NCBI GenBank assembly: GCA_015680685.1
Contig: MNCI01004047.1
Coordinates: 240,509 to 284,682 of the forward strand
Direction: 5' to 3'
Origin: Gnetum montanum
Taxonomy: Eukaryota; Streptophyta; Gnetopsida; Gnetales; Gnetaceae
Length of the DNA: 44,174 bases
A model generated the notes under the pieces. The model did no database searches. It had not been told where the DNA came from and saw only the letters and a list, made by a program, of their open reading frames with translations. The position numbers were made by a program, and so were the translations under genes. This document shows, one piece after another, positions 9,341 to 20,179 of this stretch (positions are counted from its first letter, which is position 1; each line of letters starts with the position of its first letter).

Positions 9341-11200
9341 CAACCTTAGCCCTCCTTGATCTACAGATCCTGGATCATAATCACCACAACATGATGAGCT
9401 GTGAAGTTTGCTAAAAATCAAGTAAATACGCCTAGGCATCATATCACAATTGCAAAAATTATGCATAAAATAAATGATAAATAGAACCCTTAGGAAATTC
9501 TTGAAAAACTTCATGACAACCATTAAATCATGACATGCATGAACAAGTATAGATAAGATAGAAATTTCTAAATAACTATCAAATGCATGAAATACATATC
9601 CAAACTAATGTCTCTTTGCCAAGACTAAGTTACAAGACATTAGGCTTGAGCTACAGCTAGAACATTAAGGATTAGAGAAGCAAGGAAAAATGCTTGAAAA
9701 AATATTACCAATACATTTTTTAGGATGAAAAATTAGTAGAGTTTCGCTTGTTTATAGCTATTAGAGGTAAGGGAAGGACGAAAAATAAAAATGAAAAAGT
9801 TAGAGATGAATCTGAAAGCTGCCCATCATTTATAGTGGATCGTCAACATACATGTGGGTGCTCTAGGATAGGGTTATTAATGCCCCTATGCTAACATAAG
9901 GGATGCATCAATGCACCCTTCCAAATGGAAGAATATCCTAAAATTTACCCTTAAGACCATGAAGTTATCTTCCACCACCTTGGAAGCATTGCACAATGTC
10001 CACAACATGCTAAAATCACTACAAACTAACCTCACAAGATGTACAAGGAGTAAGACAATAAGAACATCATAAACTTATCATGACGACATGATAGATCATG
10101 GGAAATGAGTTGATTGATTAATTTTTATAGTCACATGAATTGAAGACAAGAAAATAGGAGTTGGAATAATAGGAGAATGATTAGAGCATCAAGAATAATG
10201 GAATACAGGCATAATTGAGATGAATTGATATGATTTTTTATAGTAAAACCTTGAAGCACAAAGAGTCGAGACTCACACAAGTGAAAGACCAATCAAGTAT
10301 CATATGCAATACAACTTGATCACCATTGGGAGATAAGCTTTAGATTACTCACATACGATGCCAATTCACCAAGGATTCATAAATGGATCCTTCCTAATAT
10401 AGGCACTTGCCTTCCTTACCCTTGCAAAGCCCGTTAATGAGATACCCATGGATTTTCAATAATCCGTGAGACATTAGCATCAAATATGAGACAACACTAC
10501 AATATCATGATCAATAAGAGAAAACTTCTTGGGTTTAAATATGGTTAAGACTTTGATTAGGGATGAAGATTGTTGACCTATAGAACAAATGATTAGGGAC
10601 TTGGATGGAAGTAGAAATTGACATTAGCAAAGTTTACAAAGAAAGAGACTTCTAGGCCTTCATAACCATGGGTAGGGATGAGCAAGAGATTATTTTGGAC
10701 TACAACATTATGGGATGTCACGTGATTTGGGCAATGGGCTAAACATGAGAAAATTTTACATAGGCATAGGTTTAATCATTGGTTTGATTTTGATGTGAGA
10801 AACTATGATATCAATTAGCTTTAGTAGCTCACAGTGTAAGTCCCTACGCCCTGTTGAATCTAAGCCTGGTTCATTGGTGATGGATAGAAGAAAAGTGGAT
10901 GGATGAACATTTTTGCATGGGTATTCCATCAATCAAAGCTTCAAGTTGAACCTATTTAGTGCTTTTGCATCATCAATGTATTGGTATTGGTAGCTCACCC
11001 ATCCATCATTGGCTTATTGGATGAGCACTCATAAAGCACATGAAATGGTTTTCTCATACACATAAATAAAAACACTCCAAAAGAAAACAAAATCCCATGA
11101 TTGATTATCCATTAAGCTCAAAAAATAGAAAATTCTAACTAAACACACTAATTTTTTATGTTCACAAACAAAAATAGTAGAAAAATAAAATTTTAATATG
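9341..11200 (-). other. LTR-like non-coding region upstream of the long decayed ORF
   Basis: No coding similarity found over about 1.9 kb. On the minus strand it holds a TATA box (9,829-9,834), a pyrimidine-rich stretch below it (about 9,720-9,815), and motifs repeated in inverted form (GGGATGCATC and GATGCATCCC-like words around 9,880-9,925). This could be the LTR and leader of the element carrying the ORF below 9,340. I found no clear TG/CA ends or primer site, so the boundaries are open. Confidence 0.35.
9829..9834 (-). promoter_or_regulatory. TATA box upstream of the long decayed ORF
   Basis: The minus strand reads CCACTATAAATGATGGGCAGC, a good plant TATA context, followed downstream by pyrimidine-rich leader-like sequence. 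It faces the reading frame that starts near 9,340. Confidence 0.45.
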
Positions 11201-11212
11201 ACATGAAGGATT

Positions 11213-11222
11213 CCTCCCCCTT
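11213..11222 (-). other. Candidate polypurine tract of element F
   Basis: The minus strand reads AAGGGGGAGG, a purine tract of the kind that primes plus-strand DNA just upstream of a 3' LTR. It lies downstream of F's protease reading. If it is the true tract, F spans only about 3 kb between primer sites and lacks RT. I could not match the adjoining sequence to F's 5' LTR. Confidence 0.35.
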
Positions 11223-11229
11223 GATTGGT

Positions 11230-11790
11230 CCATATCTATCACTTGGAAAATCTTTGATGGGTACATTGAGCTTTCAACATACTTAAAGGTGGAAGATATT
11301 CATTATGGTACACCAGGTATTTCCCAACAAGTGTTCTATCTAGATAAATGGAATGACACATGTGTATGATGTACCAACATTGTGAAGGATCACAAGGTAT
11401 TATCTTGTAGTGCATCCTTTTAGTCTCCTCCCTTATACTAATCTTGAGGTGAAGATCTTAGAAAATCAACTTGGTGTTTGTAGTGCTTAACCAAGCTCTT
11501 CCCATGATAATAAGAAGATCCTCTTCGATCTTGTTCTCTAACTTGAGCACTAGGAAATCAACAAGATATGACCAACCTACAACAAAAGTGATTGCATTGT
11601 ATACCTATCCCATAGGATATGCATATGATTGATTCATCAGCTCTAATTGAATGTTCATACCATTAAGAGGAGGAAGCCCCCAATCAAGTTGTACTATAAG
11701 GAGATGAGATTAACTCTCGAATTGAAGTCTTAGGAAGCTAGGTAATGATCCTTTTCACCAATTTGGATCTTCACCATGGGACTACCTAGA
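11230..11790 (-). pseudogene. Athila-like protease and linker, element F
   Basis: The minus strand encodes a retropepsin-like domain. The catalytic-site region reads DFNSRVNLIS (Asp codon 11,727-11,729) where Athila proteases have DLGASVNL. After a frameshift near 11,670 it continues MNIQLELMNQSYAYPMG, VYNAITFVVGWSYLVDFLVLKLENK and LLIIMGRAWLSTTNTKL (about 11,480-11,650), the conserved PADFLV...IIMGRPWL block of this clade. A linker follows to about 11,230. Asp is retained but the flap-side Gly is lost. No RT is seen below it. The sequence differs clearly from copies A-D, so F is a separate family. Confidence 0.75.
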
Positions 11791-11999
11791 TTTGGTCATT
11801 TTTGGATAAACATCCTTTTTTGACTATTATCATCATGGACATGCAGATGGTGATAATGTCACCATCATGTGTCATTGTGTTACCTCTACCACACACAGCA
11901 ATGGAACATGCACCTAAAGTAGATATTGCAGTTGGATTAGGATCAAAGAGTTTCATAAAGACCTCTTAAGTATGGATTTTTTTCTAAATTGAAGAATTT

Positions 12000-14119
12000 T
12001 CCTCTTCATAAGGTGAGGAGGAGAATAAAAATCCAATCCCATGGTTCTCATATTTACGCTTACAGTAAAATTTCCTATAGTGGGATGTCAAACTTCCCCT
12101 TACAACCAGATCGATAGATGGCTCATAATATTACTTAGATGCATGGATAGAGGTAGGATCATTATAATAGAAAATATTACATGATTTTGCCCACCTTGGT
12201 TGTGGTTGACTATGTATCCCATCTTACATGGGACTAAGTAGTAGAAGGTACGACTATTGTTGCAAGGGAGCTTGAATGCTAAGATTGTTAGACGCAAGTA
12301 GGTACTATTGGGGTATTATCATTTGGGCTTAATAAGTACCCACTTGTGCACCATAAAAGAGGGATTGAGCAGAGGCACCATCTATTGTTGCATTAGATTA
12401 GGGAGATTCCATGGAGCAACATTCCAAGGATTTTGAGATTAGTACTACTACATGGGCTATGAATATGCACTGCTAGGATAGTATGAATAACCAAGGTATG
12501 GAGTCCTCATTATTTACCTTTCGATAAATCTAGGATTCAAAGGTACTCTAAATTACCCCATCTCATTCATTATGTAAGCCATAAGTATGTATCATTGAGA
12601 ATCATGAGAGTTTGCATAATATTCACAAGGATCCTCATAATATGAGGATTAGGAAGCCTCATTTGAATCTTTTTAAATGCTTTTAGAGTGAAAAAGCTTC
12701 CATTTAACGGTGGCATCATACTTCTTTCAACATTCATGTGGTGCAACTTCTTCAGTTGTATCTTCAACCACCTTACCCTTAATGTTCTTGAGAGTAATGA
12801 TTATCTTTTCATCCATCGTGTTACAAACTTAGTCCACATAGTGGGCCAAGCATGTTAAGGCTTTTTTGTTTCTAATATGATCTTGTACTAGAGCCTCGAT
12901 TGTAGGAGGAGATTTAGTACTACCTTCAATGTTTTTAACCTCTTGTCTATAAGATGGATCCTAATTATACTCCTCAACTAATTGTCACTTTTGCCATTCA
13001 CCTTCCATGCTTGTAACAATATTTAAGAGAGCTTTGATTTGGGTTATAGGATTTTTGTGTACCTAGTCCATTTCATACATGTCTACATGCTCTCTTATCT
13101 CCTATCTTAGTCCTTATATAATGTGCATTAGTTGCTTCCTTTGACTAAAACTATAGTTCAGACAATGGTAGATAGTTTTCATATCTCTCTCCATGGTGAT
13201 ATTAAGAGATCATGAGCTCCTTATCTTTATCTAGCCGTATCCTTTTGGATGTTTGAAATTCATGCATAGGTCTAAAATTTTATGTAGAAGATTTTAAACA
13301 TGTCTACCTATGTTTGAATTGATCTACAAGGTAAGGACTTATACCTGGTTTCCCCATGTTTGATGAAGGTGTGGGAAAATAGCCATAACTTCTACCAATT
13401 ACTCATGATTCCTTGGAGATAGCAAGCATTATCAAAGACTTGCACATGGATCTCGGAATCATCAATGGTATACCCTATGCATGTAGGTACATCATCCATG
13501 TTGATTATTTGATTTTTCTATTAAGAACATGCTCCCTTAGAATATGTATAGCTCCAGTTAATTCATGATAATCATCCTAGTCAAACATAGAGGAATCATC
13601 ATCTCTACTAGTAGGTCCAGAAAAATGTAAAAGTTGAAACTTGAAAAGGATGTCATCATTCAAGGTTCAGGCTACACACAAGATAAAGGTACCTAACCAA
13701 GGGTCTTGATGGTAGGCTAGCCATTTGTCCTACTTGTCTGCTTTAGCTTCCTGCTCTTCATCTGAATGATCAAATAAAAAATTGTGGCTAGCCTCTTCTT
13801 CTACCATTTGATCCTGAAGATCTTGCATGTACAAAGACTCATAATCATTGAATGTGGGTTCATAAGCTTTGTACAATGTGTGTTTCTTCTCTAGCCTGAT
13901 ATTGATGAAAGCATCAATGAAATCATCCAATGCATCCATGATCAAGTCCCTAAAGAACCAACCATGAGTATCTCTCCACCTTCCTTGCTTATGTTGATGA
14001 TAAGCTAGTACAATTGGTTGAAGGGTCTTATTCTTTGAATGCTTAAAGGTGATAAAAGCCCTTCATCTTTTCAGTGCATCACTAGAGATCTTTGGTGGAA
14101 TCTTACCATTATGTGCCAT
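12000..14119 (-). pseudogene. Gag-like polyprotein relic, element F
   Basis: The start is taken at the ATG complementary to 14,117-14,119, about 110 bases inside the primer site. It reads MAHNGKIPPKISSDAL, then LIMDALDDFIDAFINIRLEKKHTLYKAYEPTFNDYESL (about 13,830-13,945), an acidic stretch ending HSDEEQEAKADK (13,735), and scattered hydrophilic segments down to about 12,570 (VERSMMPPLNGSFF). Many TAG/TAA stops and frame changes break it. I recognise no zinc knuckle. It is assigned as gag only from its position between a tRNA-Asp-like primer site and an Athila-type protease; residues do not align with gag of A-D. Confidence 0.5.
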
Positions 14120-14228
14120 CTCATTTGTCTTCATAACCTACACACACAATATTAAAACACATACTTGATTTAAAGAAAAGTTAAAAACAAGAATGTACAA
14201 GTATTTTCAAACAATTCACCAATGCCCT

Positions 14229-14245
14229 CCTCAACAATGGTGCCA
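14229..14245 (-). other. Decayed tRNA-Asp primer binding site, element F
   Basis: The minus strand reads TGGCACCATTGTTGAGG against TGGCGCCGTTGCCGGGG expected for tRNA-Asp. All but one of the changes are transitions, most at CpG or other methylatable cytosines. It lies one base from the TGATAGG end of the LTR, the same arrangement as in copies A-C. Confidence 0.7.
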
Positions 14246-14246
14246 A

Positions 14247-14900
14247 TGATAGGGGTCCTACCACTGATTTTGAACTAATAGGAGTTATCATACAAATTAT
14301 AATGTGATCTGATTGTAAGTTTTGAGGACGATGTTGAGTGGATTGCCAAGAACACTCTAATATATCATTGCATCTAAGAAATATATAAGATATTATAATA
14401 CATATGATACAATTATAACCCATGTTACCATGATAAGAGATAGAGAAAATATTTATAATTTTTTATGGTTTTTATAAATATAAGAAATAAATAAATAATA
14501 ATAAACACACACGCATTGCAATCCCTCAAGGAGATAGGTGCACTGCTATTGTTGCTATCCCTCAAGGAAATAGGTGTAACATCACACATGTAATGCGAAT
14601 AAAATAGCTCATAGTCATAGCTTTGATGGCCCAACTGTTGTTACATTTCCACCATTTGATGGAGCAGGTAATGTTGAGAATTGAATTTTTTCCAAATTTA
14701 ATTCATTATGAGTGATTGAAAGAGGGCTAAATATAAACAATCAACTTCTATTTCCATGATCATGTCAAATACAATGCTTAGTAACTCCAATATATCTATT
14801 GATATAAAGGTTAACTAGGTTGCTTTTGTACTATGGTATGGAGATGATGTGTATAAGGATGGAGGTAAAATTATAGAAAATTATTCAGGAAGATGCCACT
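14247..14900 (-). repeat. LTR of element F (outer boundary uncertain)
   Basis: Starts (plus coordinates) at TGATAGGGG next to the primer site. No coding similarity inside. It includes a 20-base near-identical direct repeat (14,521-14,540 and 14,557-14,576, ATCCCTCAAGGA(G/A)ATAGGTG, period 36) and a minus-strand TATA-like TTTATATC near 14,790. It does not align with LTRs A-C beyond the terminal few bases. The end near 14,900 is a guess. Confidence 0.5.
14521..14576. repeat. Short direct repeat, period 36, in LTR F
   Basis: Two 20-base units at 14,521-14,540 and 14,557-14,576, differing at one position (GAGAT versus GAAAT). Confidence 0.75.
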
Positions 14901-15400
14901 ATTTTAGATGTGGCCATATCATGAACAATATCTTTTGCTTGAATTATTTATCAAAGATATAATATATAGATCCCTCAAAGCAAGAATTTCCAAAATAGGC
15001 CAAGTACAGAAAGTTTTAAAGAATAGAGTTCCTGATGCAATAACTTGTTGAATTTAGTTAAAAATTATCGAAACAAGGCTACCTAAAAAGGAGGGTCTGA
15101 AAAGCATTATTTCTCTTATTATCAGCTTCAACGAGAGCAATAACTAGTAGATAGTACCATTAGTTATGGTGCAACTGCAGAAATACAAAGAGGCAAAAAT
15201 AAAATACTTACTTCATCTGCAATTATTTTCTACAATTTCAATCCTTGTTACAGAGAAAAAAAATCAGAAAAGCTTTATTGTTTTTCAAGAAAATAAATAA
15301 GAGGGATGTAACAGTAGCTTTGATTTCATATGAAATAGATGGACAACAAATCTACAGAGGGCAAAAAGAAGATTTATTAGAAAAGAATAGCCTCTCCAAG
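14900..15400. other. Unassigned stretch
   Basis: On the plus strand, 14,936-15,150 reads LLELFIKDIIYRSLKARISKIGQVQKVLKNRVPDAIT and onward with few stops and a protein-like look. I do not recognise it. No start, partner or sister copy is visible, so it is recorded only as a possible gene fragment. Confidence 0.25.
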
Positions 15401-16200
15401 GAAGGATAATTTTTGCAAAGGCTGTTGTACTCCAAAGATTATCGGACGAGAACCTCAAGACTGTGAGAATGCCACCTAGAAGAGGGTTCGTGAAGATGAT
15501 GGATGCACTATGAGAATGCCACCTAGAAGAGGGTTCGTGAAGATGATAGACTTCCCATTTAGTTGCAGTCACAGAGCACAATCCAATTCTGTGAGGCAGT
15601 CATGGCGGATGAACCAAGACAAGGATTTTCGTATGTTTTCATAAAAATAAAATATTAAAATAATAACAAAAGACAAACCCACAAAACATGATTATTGATT
15701 TTGCATTAGTAAGGGCTTCCAAGCTCGGGCGCGTTGGTCTTACCTTGAACTTGCAGCATCAACTATAAAGTAAAAAGGCCCTAAAAGATATTAAAAGGAG
15801 CTAAACATCACCTAGAAAAGGAACAAATTCTGCAAATATGATGAGCTGCTACTCTGGTGATATTCGTCGGGTTTCAAAAATGGTGAATGATATGATTCTC
15901 ACAATGAACGAATCCTTACTCTGACGTATTTGCGTTAGGATTCTAGCATTCACCATGATTATTTTCTTTCCCTCCAATGTTTTCGGTCATGGGAGCACAT
16001 GGCAGCAAACCACATGGCAATGATGATAAAGGAATTGGGGTTGCTTGCAATTGCTGAGGAATTCAGCATCATCAACATCAAAAACAGAAGAGACTTAGAT
16101 AGCAAAGGACCTGGAAATGTTGGTAGGTGCCAGTGAACAAAGGGTAACCGCTGGCAGATGATAATATTGTTTGTTTTTGGGAGAGAAGAGTGGCGTTGTG
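15400..16200. other. CpG-retaining, possibly low-copy segment
   Basis: I count roughly 18 CpG sites in about 800 bases (for example ATCGGACGAG, CTCGGGCGCG, TTCGTCGGG, GACGTATTTGCG), against only a few per 800 bases in the neighbouring 7-9 kb and 25-27 kb stretches. No retroelement similarity is seen. A minus-strand open frame (15,285-15,581) covers the 47-base duplication but I do not recognise its product. It may be host low-copy DNA between elements, or a younger insertion. Confidence 0.4.
15460..15547. repeat. 47-base-period tandem duplication
   Basis: Two 41-base units (15,460-15,500 and 15,507-15,547) separated by six bases and differing at one position: ACT(G/A)TGAGAATGCCACC and onward. 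The near identity means a recent duplication, unlike the heavily decayed surroundings. Confidence 0.85.
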
Positions 16201-16274
16201 TGTGGCAAGATGGGCACAGGACCTATACACCCCTTCAAATGTTCACACATCTTATGCAAACGTGTTGTACATGG

Positions 16275-16298
16275 TATTAAGGTTATGCAACCTTAATA
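16275..16298. repeat. 10-bp-arm hairpin in block G
   Basis: TATTAAGGTT (16,275-16,284) and AACCTTAATA (16,289-16,298) are perfect inverted repeats around ATGC, about 330 bases upstream of the TATA box. Confidence 0.7.
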
Positions 16299-16623
16299 AT
16301 GATATTTTTTGTAATTACAAATTGCAAAGCTTTTAAACATGTAAAAAGGGGTAGGATTCATGGTTTGAGAAGGAAGGATTTATGAACATTGGATAAATAT
16401 AATTTTATTTTTTGAGAATTGAAGATTTTCCAAAATAGCTATATAACTTCCATAAGAAATAATTATTTCCCTTGATATTTGTAATTTCTCATGAGACACT
16501 TGCCAACCATGGCTTGAATTTCTCATAGAAGTTACAACTTTCCATAAAGATCCTAAAGTAATTCCCTAGATATTTGTGGCTTACCATAATATGTTATGAT
16601 GAATGTAACTACCCTAAAGCCAC

Positions 16624-16631
16624 TATAAAAG
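16624..16631 (+). promoter_or_regulatory. TATA box in block G
   Basis: CACTATAAAAGGGC is a strong match to a plant TATA context and is followed within 40 bases by purine-rich leader-like sequence. Confidence 0.5.
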
Positions 16632-17159
16632 GGCTTCAAGGGGAGAATGTAAAGGGTGGGGGAAAAATTGAAGAAGGAAGATTTGGAAAAAGACATTTAA
16701 AGAATTCTTGTAAGATGGCTTGTTAATCTATCAAATTGGCTACTTTATTTTAATCCTATGAATTCATTTCTTCTCATTTTGTTTTAGTTGCTTAGCTAAT
16801 GTTTAGATAGTATTATGCTTGGCATTTAATTTTGGAATCTATTCTAGGTTGCTCTTATAGCTCTATTTTTGCACAATATTAGACTCCTATTAAGATTTTC
16901 CATAGAAGAGCTCATGTTGTTGGAAGCCTTAAGAGCAATTTAATAGTACTATCTTAATGAAATTGCCTATTTTGAGCATAGAGGATCTAGGAAAATCTTT
17001 GATACTTTGATGGGATTGAAATAGCTTCTTTATTTTTAAAGTTTATTGCCTAAGTTTAAAGCGCATTGGCTAAGTTGTGGTTATGGCAAATATTGGGTTA
17101 GAGGTTTATTGGTGACTACCTGAGGTGTAGGGGTGAAACAAGTAGTAGAATGGAAAAAT

Positions 17160-17640
17160 TTGTGACAGGGCCCCCATGACTAAGAGTGAACCTCTGGTAG
17201 CAATAAGATGGAAAAAATAGAAGGAACAAGAAAGATGGGAAAAATAACAATGACGACACCAATAAAATGGATGTCATGGATGGGGATGAAATGAGAAATT
17301 ATTGATTGCAAGAAATGTTTAAGAAAAGGAATTTAACAATTGCACCATAAAGGAATGTTAATGGGTCCTCCCCACAACAGGCTCATGCCTTTTATGCCCT
17401 GACAAACCCACAAACCAAAGAGTTTGTAGGCTCTAGGAATGACACATGGAACAAGGGTTAAAAGCTTACCCATAAGAATTTACCAAGGAAAAATAATGCG
17501 TCAACCAAGATATAGACTAATGATAAAATCGACAATGAGGTGGAAAATGGAAAGAAAGATGGAGAGGAGAAGATGGAATGGAATCCCAAAAGCAAGGTTG
17601 TGTAAAGTCCCTTGTGTATTTTATGGTTAAGGTGACTAAG
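17160..17640 (+). other. Unrecognised hydrophilic reading next to the assembly gap
   Basis: One plus-strand frame reads NGSSPQQAHAFYALTNPQTKEFVGSRNDTWNKG (about 17,360-17,455) and, after stops, DKIDNEVENGKKDGEEKMEWNPKSK (about 17,524-17,600). It is highly charged and could be the gag region of an element whose LTR is block G just upstream. I recognise no motif. It ends about 140 bases before the N run, which prevents extension. Confidence 0.25.
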
Positions 17641-17782
17641 TAGAACTCATTCCAAATCCGGACTCAAACAAACGATATCTAGTGACCTCGCATCAATACA
17701 CTTGACCAATCCATCCTCTTGAAGTAACAAGAATGCTTCCCCAAAGAGTCACCACCATTCCAAGGAGAGTGAGATGGAGAAG

Positions 17783-18477
17783 NNNNNNNNNNNNNNNNNN
17801 NNNNNNNNNNNNNNNNNNNNNNNNNNNNNNNNNNNNNNNNNNNNNNNNNNNNNNNNNNNNNNNNNNNNNNNNNNNNNNNNNNNNNNNNNNNNNNNNNNNN
17901 NNNNNNNNNNNNNNNNNNNNNNNNNNNNNNNNNNNNNNNNNNNNNNNNNNNNNNNNNNNNNNNNNNNNNNNNNNNNNNNNNNNNNNNNNNNNNNNNNNNN
18001 NNNNNNNNNNNNNNNNNNNNNNNNNNNNNNNNNNNNNNNNNNNNNNNNNNNNNNNNNNNNNNNNNNNNNNNNNNNNNNNNNNNNNNNNNNNNNNNNNNNN
18101 NNNNNNNNNNNNNNNNNNNNNNNNNNNNNNNNNNNNNNNNNNNNNNNNNNNNNNNNNNNNNNNNNNNNNNNNNNNNNNNNNNNNNNNNNNNNNNNNNNNN
18201 NNNNNNNNNNNNNNNNNNNNNNNNNNNNNNNNNNNNNNNNNNNNNNNNNNNNNNNNNNNNNNNNNNNNNNNNNNNNNNNNNNNNNNNNNNNNNNNNNNNN
18301 NNNNNNNNNNNNNNNNNNNNNNNNNNNNNNNNNNNNNNNNNNNNNNNNNNNNNNNNNNNNNNNNNNNNNNNNNNNNNNNNNNNNNNNNNNNNNNNNNNNN
18401 NNNNNNNNNNNNNNNNNNNNNNNNNNNNNNNNNNNNNNNNNNNNNNNNNNNNNNNNNNNNNNNNNNNNNNNNNNNNN
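17783..18477. other. Assembly gap (695 N)
   Basis: A run of N of estimated or arbitrary length. It removes the C-terminal end of copy B integrase (the GPY-like module seen in copy C at about 42,150-42,280), and with it B's 3' region. Open frames drawn across it are artefacts. Confidence 0.99.
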
Positions 18478-19480
18478 CAGTAGAGAACCTTATCTCTTGG
18501 TTGATATTTAAGTTTTCTAATCCCTAGGTCATGAAGTTGTTTATTGAAGGCCTTGTGCAATTCGTTAGATGACAGGGCGGCTAATCGGTTCTCATCTAGC
18601 AAGTTAAGGATCATTAACCATTCTTTTTGTGCTAGATCAAGGTCAAGGTTGAGATCACACGTCATAGATAGTATACAGATTTCTGCTTGAATGGGAAGCA
18701 TTGGAAGTTTCCCATACACTAACTCATAGGGAGAGTAGCCTATAGGGAGTTTCCATGTGGAGTGGTATGCCCAAAGAGCATCGTTTAGTTTGGTGCTCCA
18801 ATCTCACCTATACTTGCTAATAGTTCTTGTCAATATTTTCGTAATCTCCCTATTGGTGACTTTGGCTTGACCATTCGCTTGAGGGTGGTATGGTGTAGTC
18901 AGTTTGTATTCAACCCCTAAGCGTTGCATCAGCTCCCGAAACGTTGCACCTGTAAAATGTGTGCCATTGTCAAAAATAAGTGCACAAGGCACACCAAACC
19001 TGTTTATGATTTTTTGTTGAACAAATTGTGTAGCTATAGATGATGTACAATCCTTAACAATAGCTACTTCTGTCCATTTGTAAAGTAGTCAATGACAACA
19101 ATGATGTAGGCTTTTCCATTGGACATTAGTGTAATAGGCCTCATAAAATCAATTCCCCATATGTTAAAGGGTTCTAAAGGTTAAATCCATTATTGTAGAC
19201 CCTCCATTCTAGCAATCATTCCCACATCATGTTAACAGCACTCACAAGATTGGACGAAATGATGGGAATCTCGAAACAATGTAGGCCAATAATATTCTAC
19301 AAGCAAGATTTTAATGGTTGTTCGTCTCTCGGCATAATGACCCCCATAAGGACTCTCATGAGTGTCTTGTAATTGATCTATATCGGGAACACATCATCGA
19401 ACCAAGCCATTGAGACATATTTTATAAAGTTGCCCATTGATTTCCATAAAATACTTGGCTTGGTGAAGAAAATGTTATTT
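18478..19480 (-). pseudogene. Athila-type integrase, copy B (C-terminus lost in gap)
   Basis: Read from about 19,480 down: HESPYGGHY and CECC remnants of the HHCC zinc module (about 19,230-19,360), then the catalytic core with GIDFM (first Asp), VVIDYFTKW, FDNGTHF (second Asp, 18,969-18,971) and QANGQAKVTNREI, followed by LNDALWAY, ELVYGKLPMLPIQ and RDKVLY at the gap. The third catalytic residue, Glu in GQAEV of copy C, is Lys here (codon 18,861-18,863, a G to A change), so this integrase would be dead even without other damage. A TAG/TAA interrupts the HHCC region. Identity is clear from the DDE-type core and copy C. Confidence 0.9.
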
Positions 19481-19619
19481 CTTTTTAATGTCTAACCCTT
19501 GTGGTGTTTGTTGTGTAAGGAGATGGGTGAGAATACTATTATACCAATTTTTCTCTGTGGTCAATTAGTTAGTTACTACACCTGCAAAGAGGAGTTCATC
19601 AAGGAAATGATCAGAAATT

Positions 19620-20130
19620 GGATACTCATCCTCTTTGTTGTCCCATCACAACTGAGATAAATGATTAGCAACTACGTTCTCGGTGCCTTTACGATCAATC
19701 ATCGTAAGATTGAACTCTTGTAAGATTATAAGCCATCATATAATGTGAGGGCTCACCATTGGTTTATTCATTAGGAACCATATTGCACTATGATCCATGT
19801 GTATAAATACCTTATAGCCCAATACATAGTGCCTAAATTTTTTTAGTGCAAACACTATAGCCATTAACTCTTTCTTTGTTATAGTGTAGTTAAGTTGTGC
19901 ACCAGCAATACTCCTACTTGCATAGTGGATGTAATAAGGACATTTTTGACCATTTAACTATGTAAGTACAGCTCCTAAAGCATAGTGGAACATGTTAGTC
20001 ATTATATGGAATGGTCTGGACCAGTCAGGAGCTTGTAGAATGGGTGCTTCTTTGAGCTTCTATTTTAAAGTTTGGAAAGCTAGTTTGCATTCCCTGGTCC
20101 ATTCGAAAGGTATGTCCTTTTTCATTAGTT
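19620..20130 (-). pseudogene. Athila-type RNase H, copy B
   Basis: Reads APDWSRPFHIM, HYALGAVLT, then TAG, CPYYIHYASRSIAGAQLNYTITKKELMAIVFALKKFRHYVLG, VFIHMDHSAI, LTMIDRKGTENVVANHLS. This is the RNase H module following RT in Ty3/gypsy pol. The first catalytic Asp, present as MMDAS in copy C, is Asn here (MTNMF). The TAG after VLT is shared with copy C (40,628-40,630). Confidence 0.88.
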
Positions 20131-20179
20131 CAACCAATGGTTTTGCAATGTTTGAAAAGTTCTCAATGAATCTTCTATA

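Larger units (their letters stand above)
16200..17110 (+). repeat. LTR-like block G with TATA box and hairpin
   Basis: A non-coding block with LTR-like layout on the plus strand: possible start at TGTGTGGCAAG (about 16,198), a hairpin at 16,275-16,298, a TATA box (16,624-16,631), then a purine-rich leader (GGGTGGGGGAAAAATTG, about 16,656). The 3' limit near 17,100 is uncertain, and no tRNA primer match was recognised. It does not align with the other LTRs here. Confidence 0.4.

Noticed and set aside
10330-10375. GATGCCAATTCACC as another primer binding site
   Set aside because: No LTR terminus (TG/CA) abuts it and I could not match it to a specific tRNA 3' end.
17679-18719. Open frames of 245-346 codons spanning the N run on both strands
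   Set aside because: The length comes from the 695 undetermined bases. Only the right flank (above 18,478) is real coding similarity, to integrase.
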